From contig OY970183.1 of assembly GCA_963708155.1 (NCBI GenBank), positions 1,178,001 through 1,242,000 of the forward strand: a stretch of DNA of 64,000 nt. Reading direction: 5' to 3'. The DNA comes from Methylovirgula sp963708155. Lineage in GTDB: Bacteria > Pseudomonadota > Alphaproteobacteria > Rhizobiales > Beijerinckiaceae. The notes beneath the pieces were generated by a model, which was not told where the DNA came from, did not search any database, and saw only the letters and a list, made by a program, of their open reading frames with translations. Shown here piece after piece: positions 1 to 9,876 of the stretch (position 1 is its first letter; each line of letters starts with the position of its first letter). Made by a program: the position numbers and the translations under genes.

Positions 1-109
1 TCCCTGCTTGAAAGTCCAGACCTGCGTATCGCTTCAGCAGCGGGAGAATGAAACATGTCTCGAATTGCGTCGAGCTGTTCCTGCACTAGCTTCTTTAGCG
101 ATAATCAGC

Positions 110-481
110 TCATTGCAGCACGACGGGCAGGTCAGATTGCAAGATGCGTCGTAGCAAAGCTTGACTGAAACTGGTCCCCTCGTTGCAAGCGGTTCTGCGA
201 TTGTCAATCACGTCGGTAATAAACTGCGCCTGTCCAACGAGACGCTTGGCCTCTTCGAAAGTTGGCAAGCTGTTATCGGAATTCTCGACATTTCTGCTTA
301 TCACACTCGCTATAGGTCCATCGAAGATACCCCTCCTAAAGGATTGGGCTATCGCGCTGATCCAGACTTCCTCAACAATGTTCTCGAAAATGTTTCCGAT
401 TGCCTTGCCGTTTGTCCAAGCAAGCAGCAAAGTAAGTCCCCCCGCCGGAGTTAGTCCATAATAGGTCTGACGGCCCGTCAC
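110..481 (-). CDS. hypothetical protein, unrecognised
   Basis: This is an open frame of 123 codons starting with GTG. An in-frame TAA lies five codons upstream, at the end of the glycosyltransferase region, so it would be read just downstream of that gene on the same strand. The product has a hydrophobic N-terminal part (residues ~10-27) and otherwise mixed helical composition. I recognise no family or motif. The base composition is clearly more AT-rich than in the neighbouring genes, which suggests acquired or non-coding DNA. No convincing ribosome binding site is visible. It may be a small accessory protein, a remnant, or chance. Confidence 0.35.
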   Translation of the reverse strand: MTGRQTYYGLTPAGGLTLLLAWTNGKAIGNIFENIVEEVWISAIAQSFRRGIFDGPIASVISRNVENSDNSLPTFEEAKRLVGQAQFITDVIDNRRTACNEGTSFSQALLRRILQSDLPVVLQ

Positions 482-1545
482 AAAATCGATTGCTTAGCTC
501 GCCCGTCGGAGCACACGCTAGCATCTTCACCTGCAGCGCCGCGAAGAATGCCTCGCGGGCCTTCGCCTCATTGAAGCGGGTATCGATGACACCTCGCCCG
601 GCCTCGGCCAGCGAGAGAAGCAGCGCCTCGTCCTTGTAGAGACGCACGACATGCGCCGCGATCTCCGCAGGCGTATTTCCAACGAGGACTTCGACGCCGG
701 GCTTGAGGCCGATGCCCTCGCTCCCGATCGGCGTCGTGACGACCGGTACGCCCTGTTCAAGGCTGGAGACGATCTTGCCCTTGACGCCGGCGCCATAACG
801 CAGCGGGCTGACCGACATGCGGGCCCGCGCGTAATAGGGCTCGAGATCCGGCACGTAGCCGATAACCTCCACGCGGTCGCGTGCAAGTTCCTTGACTTCC
901 GGCGGCGGCCTGCTGCCGATCAGCATGACGCGCGCGTCGGGAATTTGTTCCCAGACGAGCGGCATGACCTCCCCAACCAGCACTTTCGCCGCGTCGACAT
1001 TCGGCACATGCGCATAACCGCCGACAAAGATGATCTCTTTGCGAAGGGGCAGCGGTATCGATTCGGCTGACGGCTTGGCCACGCTCTTGTAGAAATAGGG
1101 CGGCAACACGCGCACCTCCGCGCCGGGCACAAGCGTGGCGATGATCTCCGCCTCCTCCGCGCTTGGCGTCGTGACGCAATCGACCGATTTGAAGATCTTG
1201 ATCTCGATCGGCTTCAGCCTTTTGCTCTCCGACAGAGCCCAGGCATCGCCTTCGATCTCATAGCGCCGTTGCTCGCGCAGATAGTGGAGATCGTGCGTGT
1301 AATAGAGAAGGCGCGCATTCGTCTTCTTGCGGATATGTTTGATGTAATCGGGCGCGACATCCGGGCGCGCAACCCAGACGAAATCGATGAACCGCCCGGC
1401 GCGATCGAGCCAGGCCGGGAAACTCACCTCGCCATAGATGACTTCGACGCCGGCCTGTTGCAGCTCTCGCGTATAGGGCTGCGTCGCTTCCCGAGCGTGC
1501 GGCCAGTAGATGACCTTGAAGCCGCTCTCCGGCGAGGAGGTGAAT
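372..1545 (-). CDS. GT4-type glycosyltransferase C-terminal segment of a giant frameshifted multidomain gene
   Basis: This segment encodes a GT-B fold glycosyltransferase of the GT1/GT4 type, expected to add a sugar during surface polysaccharide assembly at the cytoplasmic side of the inner membrane. Visible marks are an N-terminal half with TTPSAEEAE, then FVGGYAHVPN, VMLIGSRPPPE and the donor-site stretch SPLRYGAGVKGKI followed by EQGVPVVTTPIGSEGI. The frame opens without a start of its own. The Rossmann-like beginning (ILIIDDAVPEYDKHAGA) lies in the upstream frame, and reading resumes here as GFKVIYWPH after a one-base shift near 1545. It is therefore the C-terminal part of the gene that begins at 5104. 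The last ~45 codons (positions 372-510) do not look like glycosyltransferase, so the natural stop may be the TAA near 493 in another frame. Confidence 0.75.
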
Positions 1546-3590
1546 ATATTGCGTCGTCGTCAGCGCGCCGGCGTGCTTGTCATATTCCGGCACTGCGTCG
1601 TCAATGATGAGGATGGTTCCATATTTGGCAGGACGGGCGCGGGCGCGAAATATGTCGGCCTCTCCCTCGGCCTGGGTCAGCAGACGCTGGGCCCATTTCT
1701 CGACAAAGCGGCCGTGATTGACGAAGGATTGCCGGTCGCGAACCTCGATACCGTAGGAAGCGCTGCCCAGATGGTAGACCTCGCTCGCCGGCTGATAGAG
1801 GACGCGATAGCCCTTGTCCTGCAAGGCAAAGGCGAGATCGAACTCCTCGTAAAATGCGGGCGCATACCGATCATCGAAGCCGCCGACCTCCTCGAACGCC
1901 GTGCGGCGGATAAGCATGGAGGCGCCGATGATGCAATCGACCTCGCGGACGAAATTCAATTCCGGCAGGCTGGCGTCCAATCCACGCCCGTAGGGATAGC
2001 CCCAGCCGTTGCGAAAGATCGTGCCGCCGGCCTCCTGTACGGAGCCGTCGTAGTTGAGCAGCTTGCCGCCGATCATGCCGCTTTGCGGTACCCGATCGGC
2101 GAGATCGACAAGCGACTTGAGCCAACCCCGGGTTACGATCGTGTCGTTGTTGAGGAAGAGGATGAATTCCTCATCCGTGATCTCGGCCGCACGATTGCAG
2201 GTCCGCAGAAAGCCGAGATTTTCGGCGTTGGCGACAATCTCGATGCCGGGATGATCGGTCAGCAAAGGTCCGACGGGACGGTCCGGACAATCGTCCATGA
2301 CGATGACCCTGAACGCGACATCGCTGCCGCTCAGCCGGCTGATCGAAGTCAAGCTGCGATAGGTGTCGAAATAGCTCTTGTAGGCCGGAACGACGATCGC
2401 GACGCGCGCGGCGCGTCCACGCGGCGGCATGACAAAGGGCGCGCGAATGTCGGGATCATCTCCGAGCGCGCGAGAACCCAGACGCCCCTCGCTCAATCCA
2501 CGCCGCACATAATGTGTATAGGCGTCGAGGCCCGTCTCAGCGACATCCGGATATTTCGTCAGATACCAATCGGCCTCGAAGAGCGGGTGAACGGCGAACT
2601 TTCGTGCCCGCCCGCAACGGACATAGTGCACAAGCGCGTTGCCGCCATACGCCTCAACGTCTGGATGCTCGAACGCATATCCCCTCGCGTCGAAGGCTAC
2701 GTTGGGCGCATGGCCGGCACGCGCTCCTTCGGTGACGTAATGAAGCAGCGGATTGATGCTGTCCGTCAGACCCCGCAAATAGGTCTCGCGATAAAAGGCA
2801 CCGTCGAAAAGCGGATGCGGGTCGGCACCCGCGCCGGCCGCTGCATCGAGGAAATGCAGCAGCGGGTTCTCGATAGTCTCCGCATTCGGCAGTTGCGAAA
2901 TATAATATTTCGTATCGAAGAGCGGATGTGGATCGCGCCGCTCGCGCGCGCCATAGGCCACATAGTGCACCAGCGGGTTCATGCCGCTTGCGACGACATC
3001 TGCATTGGTATCGAGGTAATAGCCGGCATCAAAGAGCGGATGCGGATTGCGCCGCTCGCGCGCGCCCTGGCGGATAAAATGCAAAAGCGGGTCAGCGCCG
3101 GTCGCCGCGATATCGGGATTGGTGGCAAGATAATAGCCAACATCGAAGAGCGGATGCGCACGAAGCCCCTCGCGGCTGCCCCGCGTGACGTAGTGTAGAA
3201 ACGGATTCGGGCCGCTTGCGGCAACCTGCGGGTTTGTCCTCAGATAATAGTCGGTGTCGAAAAGGCTGAACGGGACGCGATCGGCGGGGCAGCCGCGACG
3301 AATATAATCAGCGAGCGGATTGATATCGCGCCGACCTTGCAAATATCTGTGGCGATAATAGCCGCAATCGAAAAGCGGGTGGGGATTCGCACATTCCCAT
3401 TTCGACGGGCGCAAAAAGTGCAGCAGCGGGTTTTCGATCTTCTCCGGCGCGCTCAATTGCGAGAGATAATATTCCGTATTGAAAAAGAAATGCGGATCGC
3501 GCCTCTCGCGCGCGCCACGAAGCACATAATGCTCCGCGGGATCGCCGGCTATGTCGGGATTGTGCGCAAGATAATAGGCAGGGTCGAAAA
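1545..3590 (-). CDS. repeat region plus GT2 glycosyltransferase segment of the same giant gene
   Basis: The frame first carries ten degenerate modules of about 37 residues (consensus HPLFDxxYYLxxNPDV..., then NPLLHYxxxGAREGRxP; positions ~3596-2475). A GT2 domain follows (~2415-1640) with VAIVVPAYKSY, the acceptor/nucleotide motif FLNNDT, CIIGASMLIRR and EEFDLAFALQDKG. GT2 enzymes are inverting, use nucleotide sugars and a divalent metal, and act in O-antigen, capsule or glycan synthesis. At its left end the frame continues into the beginning of a GT4 domain and then breaks near 1545. At its right end it joins the frame of the pyruvyltransferase-like segment near 3590, where the typical first module (SGVFDPAYYLAHNP) is read only after a one-base shift. 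No start codon with a ribosome site separates the segments, so one polypeptide of ~1570 residues is inferred. Confidence 0.75.
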
Positions 3591-3596
3591 CTCCCG
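2475..3596 (-). repeat. ten tandem ~111-bp coding modules (HPLFD/YYL repeats)
   Basis: Ten consecutive ~37-residue modules share H-P-L-F-D, an aromatic pair, NPD, NPLLHY and GARERR-type ends. Modules 1-2-3 resemble modules 6-7-8 more closely than their neighbours: both triplets contain GARERRDP, then a module with SQL...IENPLLHFL, then one with YYRHRYL or FYRETYL. This points to duplication of a three-module block. They are protein-coding repeats inside the giant glycosyltransferase; similar modules occur in the DUF707-like protein at 8465. Confidence 0.8.
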
Positions 3597-5104
3597 AACT
3601 CCCGGACTGCCTTTATATGGTGGCGAACACGATAGCGCTGCCACGGACGCTGCAATATCCTTGCAGCCTCGCGCCAATGCAGCCCGCGTTTGGCTTGCGC
3701 GGTAAGCAGCGCATCAAGGCTTTGTTGCAATTCCGCGGCTTGTTTCCGGGCGCTCTCCAAACTCTGTTCAAGTGTCGCGACATAGCGGCCGCGCTGGCTC
3801 GATGCTTCCTCGAACTGCCGCCGCTCGCGGTCGCGCTCCGCCAAAAGCTGGCGCAGCTCTTCCATGAGCGTTTCAACGCCGCGCTTGTGCTCGCGCAGGC
3901 CCTCATCGAAACGCTGACAGGCCGAGGTATAAATCTGCTCGATCTGCAGCGAGCTTCCTTGCAGGTCGGAGATATGGCGCTCCCGCTCGCGCAGACCTTC
4001 GTCGAACCGCTGCCGCTCGAAGGCACGGATCTGCTCGACCTGCAGCACGCCGCCTTCCAGTTCAAAAATACGGCGCTCACGCTCATTCAATTTTCCGAGG
4101 AGAGCGTCGCGTTGCTCGTCCTCATCTTGCTGATGGAGACGCATTTCATCGGAAAGATCGGCGACGGCTTCCGCAGACTCCGCGGCGATGGCCTTGAACC
4201 GCGGCACTTGCGCTTCGAAAACCGCGATCCGCGCAGCGATGTCCGCAGCCAAAGCGGAATCGATCTCCGAGCCAAGTTCGTATCGCAAGAGTTTGAGAAT
4301 TGCATCGGGGCGCAGCAGGTAAGGCGACCTGCTGAGACATTCCCAGAGTCCGGGTAGCGATATGGCTGCCGCGATATTGAGCTTATAATGCGTGAGCCCC
4401 GCCGCAAGATCGGGCACGAAGGCCGCCGATATGCCGACGGAGGCGGCAAAATCCTCCCATTTCGCGGGCAGATCGATGGCGACACCGCTGTCCCAAAACG
4501 CGAAGGGGCGTTTATAGGCTGCGGCGACGATGGCTCCATGCAACGACGCAGAGAGCACGAAATCTGCGGAGGCGATCGCGTCGATAAAGGCTTCGATGTC
4601 GCTCTCGCCTGCGCCGATATTCGGTCGCAAGACCAAATCCGCCCCGCTCCGGGCGAGCAGAAAATCGTCCGGGCGACGATCATGGAAATGCGGAACGCAG
4701 ACGGACTTGCCAGCAAATTTCCGCCGCTGCTTAGGCTCGTAGAGTGCTGGCAAGAAAAGTGCCGGATCGCCGATCGGAATCTCCGCCCCGAACGCCAGGT
4801 CGCTGGCCGACAAAGGGCCGCGGACAGAGAGAATCTCGACTCTTTTTTGCTTTTCGGGACTGAGGCCGCCGCGTTCCCGGATGCCGCCGCCCCAAACGAT
4901 GAGCGGCTCACGCCCACCGGGCGCCGGACGGCCCGCCGGATAGTCTTCGGGGACGAAGTCGTCGTGCAGGCAGCTTCCTATGATCCGGACCCGGACAGCA
5001 CGCCGGAGAGTGCGGAGAAAGAGCCGCTCGGACAAGTATAGCGACAGGGCATCGCCAAAATTCTGCTCGGCCTCGCCCTTGAGCCAAAAAACGAGTTCAT
5101 CCAT
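3585..5104 (-). CDS. polysaccharide pyruvyltransferase-like N-terminal segment with coiled coil, start of the giant gene
   Basis: Residues 1 to ~250 resemble the polysaccharide pyruvyl transferase family: NFGDALS near the N-terminus, IVWGGG, SVRGPLSA, GDPALFLP and SASLHGAIVAAAYKRP. Family members move pyruvate from PEP onto sugars or act as glycosyltransferase-like GT-B enzymes. Residues ~290-470 form a long charged coiled coil rich in E, R and Q (for example ERERRIFELE and EELRQLLAERDRE). Then comes a basic helix (WQRYRVRHHIKAVRE) of the kind that normally precedes the FDPAYYL modules. The natural ATG at 5104 is preceded by AAAGTAAAAGGAAAAG-like purine-rich sequence. The true protein continues in the next frame from about 3590 onward. 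The upstream 5105-5369 is AT-rich and probably holds the promoter. Confidence 0.75.
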
Positions 5105-5369
5105 TTTGACAAAAGTAAAAGGAAAAGGGCATGTCTAGAAGAACCTGCCGAGCTGTATTTTTAATACCGATACTGATTTATGCTGTCTACCTAACGTAGC
5201 GTTCTTCAACAGGGACGGACCAAGCGAAGCTCCAGATCGATCATCCGGATAGCTTCCTCTGCGGAAGCTAGATCACAAATCCGTGCACAGGTGTGTATGC
5301 GCCTATTTTGGGCTCGGGCTCCGGCCAATGGCTCGGCGGCCGCTCCCCGGGAAGCAGACAGAAAGCGGC

Positions 5370-6239
5370 TCAATTTTCCCTGGCGATCCTGGCGAGATAT
5401 TTCCCATATCCCGATTTGCCGTATCGCGCGGCGATGTCCAGCAATTGCTCACGCGTGATCAACCCCTGATTGAAAGCGATCTCTTCCGGACAGCACATTT
5501 TCAGGCCTTGCCTGCGCTCAAGAATTTCGACGAAATTGCCGGCCTCGATCAGGCTGTCATGAGTGCCTGTATCGAGCCACGCAAAGCCACGGCCCATGAT
5601 CTCGACGTTCAGCTTGCCGCGCTCCAGATAGGCGCGGTTGACATCGGTGATTTCCAGTTCGCTGCGCCCGGAAGGCTTGACGGCCGCGGCAATCTCCAAG
5701 ACGTCGTTGTCGTAGAAATAAAGCCCGGTGACCGCCAGATCGGATTTCGGCGCGGTGGGCTTTTCGACGATCGATACCGGCCGCCTTTGCGCATCAAGTT
5801 CCACCACGCCGTAGCGCCGCGGGTCCGCCACGACATAACCGAAGATGGTTGCGCCTTCGGTTCGCCCGCTCGCGCGCCTGAGAAGTTCTGTGAGGCCATG
5901 GCCGTAAAATATATTGTCGCCGAGCACGAGCGCGACACTATCATCACCGACGAAGCGGCGGCCGATGATAAAGGCTTCAGCGAGGCCGCGCGGCGCATCC
6001 TGGACGGCATAGCTCAGCTTGATGCCGAACTGGCGTCCGTCGCCCAGCAATTTCCGAAACGCGGGCTGGTCCTGGAGCGTGGTGATGATGAGGATGTCGC
6101 GGATATCCGCCATCATGAGCACAGACAGCGGATAGAAGATCATCGGCTTGTCGTAAACGGGCAGCAATTGCTTCGACAACGCGATCGTCAGCGGATAAAG
6201 GCGCGTGCCGGTGCCACCCGCCAGGATTATTCCCTTCAA
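5370..6239 (-). CDS. rmlA: glucose-1-phosphate thymidylyltransferase
   Basis: RmlA makes dTDP-glucose from glucose 1-phosphate and dTTP, the first step of dTDP-L-rhamnose synthesis in the cytoplasm. The 289-residue product has the usual family length. It begins with the nucleotidyltransferase signature KGIILAGGTGTRLYPLT followed by SKQLLPVYDKPM, and has LGDNIFYG, the ITDVNRAYL region and FAWLDTGTHDSL. Its ATG overlaps the stop of rmlD by four bases (ATGA), so translation is probably coupled in an rmlB-rmlD-rmlA operon read leftward. Next to it lies a large glycosyltransferase gene, which suggests that rhamnose is incorporated into the polysaccharide built by this locus. Confidence 0.97.
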   Translation of the reverse strand: MKGIILAGGTGTRLYPLTIALSKQLLPVYDKPMIFYPLSVLMMADIRDILIITTLQDQPAFRKLLGDGRQFGIKLSYAVQDAPRGLAEAFIIGRRFVGDDSVALVLGDNIFYGHGLTELLRRASGRTEGATIFGYVVADPRRYGVVELDAQRRPVSIVEKPTAPKSDLAVTGLYFYDNDVLEIAAAVKPSGRSELEITDVNRAYLERGKLNVEIMGRGFAWLDTGTHDSLIEAGNFVEILERRQGLKMCCPEEIAFNQGLITREQLLDIAARYGKSGYGKYLARIAREN

Positions 6240-7135
6240 ACGCAGGTCTCCACGGGTTGCAGCAACGCCTGAACTGTCTCGGCGACGCGCGTGCGCCAGG
6301 AGATGGCCTTATAGCCGAAAGCGGCGGCGAACCGGCCACTGTCGAGCTGCGAATTGGGCGGCCGGCGCGCCGGTGTCGGGTAATCCTCGGTGGAAATGGC
6401 TGTCACGGGCGGGCGCACCCCCGTCCACTGCGCCTGCGCCGCAACGATAGCCTCGGCAAAGCCGTGCCAGCTTGTCGCCTCGGGGCCGGCGAAATGATAG
6501 ATGCCCCAGTCCACGGCGGCGCCTTCACGAAGAGTCTGGTCGATCGCGAAAACCGCCGCGGCGAGATCCTGCGTCGCGGTCGGACACCCCGTCTGGTCGG
6601 CAACGACGCGCAATTCCGGCCGCTCACCGGCGAGCCGCACAATCGTCTTCAGGAAATTATGGCCAAAGCGGCCGTAGACCCAGGCCGTGCGCAAAATGAT
6701 ATGCCGCGACGCAGCGGCGCGCACGGCCGCTTCCCCTTCCGCTTTGGTGCGTCCGTAAACGCCGAGGGGCGCGACCGGATCGCTTTCGACATAGGGACCG
6801 CGCTTGCCGCCATCGAACACATAATCGGTTGAAAGATGGACAAGCGGGACATTGGCCGCGGCAGCGGCGCGCGCGACGTTCGCCGCGCCCGCAACATTCG
6901 CAAGCCATGCCGTCTCCGCCTCGCTCTCGGCCTTGTCGACGGCTGTATAGGCGGCCGCGTTCACGACGAGCCGCGGGTGTATCTCGTCGATATGGCGTGC
7001 GACAGCGGAGACGTCGCATATATCCACTTGCGGACGGGTCAGCCCGACGATCGCGCGGCCCTGAGCAGCGGCCTGCGCCAAAACTTCCTGCCCCAGCTGG
7101 CCTGCGGCTCCGAAAAGCAGAATCGGGCCGCTCAT
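6236..7135 (-). CDS. rmlD: dTDP-4-dehydrorhamnose reductase
   Basis: RmlD reduces dTDP-4-keto-L-rhamnose to dTDP-L-rhamnose with NAD(P)H. The protein starts MSGPILLFGAAGQLGQ, a Rossmann GxxGxxG motif. It carries HLSTDYVFDG, the YGRTKAEGE catalytic Tyr/Lys (YxxxK) and LRTAWVYG. I chose the ATG at 7135 rather than an upstream in-frame one because it overlaps the rmlB stop by four bases, and because the extra residues upstream (AAPARQRLPRRAFG) do not belong to the family. The length of 299 residues is normal. Confidence 0.96.
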   Translation of the reverse strand: MSGPILLFGAAGQLGQEVLAQAAAQGRAIVGLTRPQVDICDVSAVARHIDEIHPRLVVNAAAYTAVDKAESEAETAWLANVAGAANVARAAAAANVPLVHLSTDYVFDGGKRGPYVESDPVAPLGVYGRTKAEGEAAVRAAASRHIILRTAWVYGRFGHNFLKTIVRLAGERPELRVVADQTGCPTATQDLAAAVFAIDQTLREGAAVDWGIYHFAGPEATSWHGFAEAIVAAQAQWTGVRPPVTAISTEDYPTPARRPPNSQLDSGRFAAAFGYKAISWRTRVAETVQALLQPVETCV

Positions 7136-8190
7136 GCGACATGACCCAAACGCTCGCCGCGGTAAACGCTGGCGCGCAGGCGCCGCCACCAGGCTTCATT
7201 GTCGAGATACCAGCGCACCGTCTTGCGCAGGCCGGTTTCGAAACTCTCCTGCGGCACAAAGCCGAGTTCGCGTTTGATCTTGCTGGCGTCGATGGCGTAG
7301 CGCTTATCGTGGCCAGGCCGGTCGGCGACGAAACGGATCAGCTCCCGGCGCGGGCCGATCGCGGCATCCGGCACCATCTCATCGATCAGGTCGCAGACGG
7401 CTTCCACCACTTGCAGATTGGTGCGCTCGCTCGACCCGCCGACATTATAGGTTTCGCCGATGCGCCCCTGCTCCGCGATCAAGACCAGCGCGCGCGCGTG
7501 ATCCTCCACATAAAGCCAATCGCGAATATTATCGCCCTGGCCATAAACCGGCAGCGGCCTGCCCTCGAGGCCGTTGAGAATGACGAGCGGAATCAGTTTC
7601 TCCGGGAAATGATAAGGGCCGTAATTATTCGAACAATTCGATGCCACCGCAGGAAGCCCGTAGGTCTGGTTCCATGCGCGCACCAGATGATCGGACGCCG
7701 CCTTCGATGCCGAATAGGGCGAATTCGGCCGATAGGGGCTCGTCTCGGAGAAAAGCTCCCCGTCGGGCAGCGAGCCGAAGACCTCGTCAGTCGAAACATG
7801 ATGAAAGCGGAATGCCGCCCTGGCGCCCGGCGGCAAGCTTTGCCAAAAATCATGGGTGACATCGAGAAGATGAAACGTGCCCACGACATTCGTCTGGATA
7901 AAGGCGGCCGGCCCGTCGATGGAGCGATCGACATGACTCTCCGCCGCAAGATGCATCACGACATCGGGCTGGAACTCGGCAAAGAGCGCGCGCACCGCCG
8001 GGACATCGCCAATATCGATCTGGGCAAAATGAAAATGCGGGCTCCGCGCAATGGGTTGAAGATTTTCCAGATTGCCCGCGTAAGTCAGCTTGTCGAGCAC
8101 GCAAACCCGGTGGCCGAGATCCCCGATCAGGTGCCGCACGACGGCGGAACCGATGAATCCCGCGCCGCCCGTGACTAGAAAACGCTTCAT
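7132..8190 (-). CDS. rmlB: dTDP-glucose 4,6-dehydratase
   Basis: RmlB converts dTDP-glucose to dTDP-4-keto-6-deoxyglucose with a tightly bound NAD. Seen are the Rossmann start MKRFLVTGGAGFIGSA, HLAAESHVDRSIDGP, STDEVFGSLP and the catalytic YSASKAASDHL (YxxxK). The ATG at 8190 gives 352 residues, the usual length, with a short MM start; the longer in-frame start at 8256 adds 22 residues unlike the family. It is first in the rmlB-rmlD-rmlA set. The 8191-8464 region separates it from the divergent DUF707-like gene and should hold both promoters. Confidence 0.96.
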   Translation of the reverse strand: MKRFLVTGGAGFIGSAVVRHLIGDLGHRVCVLDKLTYAGNLENLQPIARSPHFHFAQIDIGDVPAVRALFAEFQPDVVMHLAAESHVDRSIDGPAAFIQTNVVGTFHLLDVTHDFWQSLPPGARAAFRFHHVSTDEVFGSLPDGELFSETSPYRPNSPYSASKAASDHLVRAWNQTYGLPAVASNCSNNYGPYHFPEKLIPLVILNGLEGRPLPVYGQGDNIRDWLYVEDHARALVLIAEQGRIGETYNVGGSSERTNLQVVEAVCDLIDEMVPDAAIGPRRELIRFVADRPGHDKRYAIDASKIKRELGFVPQESFETGLRKTVRWYLDNEAWWRRLRASVYRGERLGHVA

Positions 8191-8464
8191 CATCAGAACC
8201 CGGTCTCTAAGTATCAGTGCGGACTGGAGCCATCCGGGCAAAACTCCCGAACCCAAACTCTTAAATCACGCTGCGAATGATCACGCAAATATTCGTGTAT
8301 CGTATCACGCTTGGGATATGTCGAACACGGGGCCGAAGATTCTACCTCAAAAGGCAATGTTGTAGTATAAACACAGAGGCTGGGATTCACGCACCGGCCA
8401 GAACCTCTAGGGGAGACGGCGCGTTTTGCAGCGGGTGACGCAATTCGGGCGATGATTTCGGCGT

Positions 8465-9853
8465 ATGAAGCTACGCGGGCACATGAATTTTTCTGCTGCT
8501 GCATGGAAGATCAGCCAATTCGCGCGCGACTACATCCTGCTCGCGCGAAGTGGGCTGTTCATGCACTCCGCTTATAACGCCCGCTATTTCGAAAATTATT
8601 ATCTCAAATCAAAGTTTTTCGCATTCTTGTCGTTGCCGCATTATCTGCTGCTCGGCGAGCGTCAGGGTTGCCGCCCGAACCCCTTTTTCGATCCGGCGTT
8701 CTTTGAAAAGCGTGCAAAGACGCAGCGGCTCGCCGACTATTTGCGTGATCCGGCGCTCTGGGCGCAGTCGACGTCCGACTATTTCGACGCCGACTGGTAT
8801 GGTAAGGCGCGCCCATCGCAATCAGGGATTGAAGAAAGCCCTTTGCGGCACTTCTGGCGTGTCGGCTTCGAGAGCGAAGCCTCCCCTTCCCCGCGTTTCG
8901 AGCCGAGATTTTTCAAAGCCGCGATTGCCCGCGACCGAAAACACGACGGAAAGCGCTTCGCTTTCGAGTATCTTTGCGGGACCGATAAAAATCCGCCGCT
9001 GAACGCGACAGAACTCGAAGCAAACCAACGCGAATTCCGCGCTTCGATCAATCTGCAAACGCTCAAGGTTGCGCCATTCGCTACTAAAAAATTTCTGGTC
9101 TTTGTGCAGGCTGGAAAAGATTTCGTTCCAAAATTCGCCGCGCCGAATGCTCCCTTCGACATTCTGATCAATTTCTACGGCGGCGTCGGCAACACCGATA
9201 ATGTCCAATATGCGTTTGCCCAGAGAGGCACGAAGACGACCGCGATCAAAACGCTCATGGACTCCGTCCCCGAGCTTTTCAGCCGTTACGACGCCACGCT
9301 CTTCCTCGATGACGACATCGAGATTTCGCAGCGGGATATCTGCGCGCTCTTTCAAGCCAGATCTGAATATCAACTCGACTTGCTTCAAGCGTCCCTCTCG
9401 CCGGGGTCAAGCTGCTACTATTCGTTTCTCAAGCAGCCTGGCGTCGGCGCCGGTCTGCACTACGCTTCCGGCGTCGAGATCATGATGCCGCTGATTTCAA
9501 GCCGCGCTTTGCGGGACTGCGGCTGGATATTCGGCGAATCGATCAGCGGCTGGGGCGTCGATATGCTCCTGAGTGCCGAGGTCCGTCGCCTATATGGAAA
9601 TTCGATCGGGGTGCTTGGCGACGCCGTCGCGGCTCACAGGCGGCCGACCCAGACGGATAAAAATCCGCTTTATAAGCTCCTCTCCGCGCATGGCATAAGC
9701 GCGACCGCCGAGGCGGGCCGCATTGCCTTGAAATATCATCTTAACGATAGCGAAACTTGGATTGGACCGTGTGGCCCTTCACCCCCGCACAGCGCGGTCG
9801 CGCAGAATGCCAAAGCCGCATCGAATTGCGGGAACGCAAGTCACGTATATTGA
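8465..9853 (+). CDS. DUF707-like protein with N-terminal FDPAFF-type modules
   Basis: The 462-residue product begins with modules like those of the giant glycosyltransferase (YNARYFENYYL, LPHYLLLGERQG, NPFFDPAFFE, DYFDADWYG), to about residue 165. The C-terminal half (~190-440) looks like the DUF707 family: FDILINFYGG, DATLFLDDDIEI and GWGVDMLLSAEV. The acidic LDDD stretch resembles a glycosyltransferase metal-binding site. No catalytic activity is established for the family, so a sugar-transfer role is inferred only from context between rmlB and rmlC. An ATG at 8486 is an alternative start. There is no signal peptide, so a cytoplasmic or peripheral location is likely. Confidence 0.7.
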   Translation: MKLRGHMNFSAAAWKISQFARDYILLARSGLFMHSAYNARYFENYYLKSKFFAFLSLPHYLLLGERQGCRPNPFFDPAFFEKRAKTQRLADYLRDPALWAQSTSDYFDADWYGKARPSQSGIEESPLRHFWRVGFESEASPSPRFEPRFFKAAIARDRKHDGKRFAFEYLCGTDKNPPLNATELEANQREFRASINLQTLKVAPFATKKFLVFVQAGKDFVPKFAAPNAPFDILINFYGGVGNTDNVQYAFAQRGTKTTAIKTLMDSVPELFSRYDATLFLDDDIEISQRDICALFQARSEYQLDLLQASLSPGSSCYYSFLKQPGVGAGLHYASGVEIMMPLISSRALRDCGWIFGESISGWGVDMLLSAEVRRLYGNSIGVLGDAVAAHRRPTQTDKNPLYKLLSAHGISATAEAGRIALKYHLNDSETWIGPCGPSPPHSAVAQNAKAASNCGNASHVY

Positions 9854-9876
9854 TCCTTGCGTTGAGCGAGTTTTGA

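Noticed and set aside
1..86. Possible minus-strand coding start at 86 running off the left edge
   Set aside because: Only ~28 codons, GTG start without a visible ribosome site; cannot be judged from this window.
1510..3198. Plus-strand 562-codon frame opposite the giant GT
   Set aside because: Shadow of the repeat coding, with no recognised domain.
2475..3596. Regularly spaced similar DNA units that could suggest a CRISPR array or satellite
   Set aside because: The ~111-bp units are codon-preserved protein modules with a clear consensus; no constant short repeat with variable spacers.
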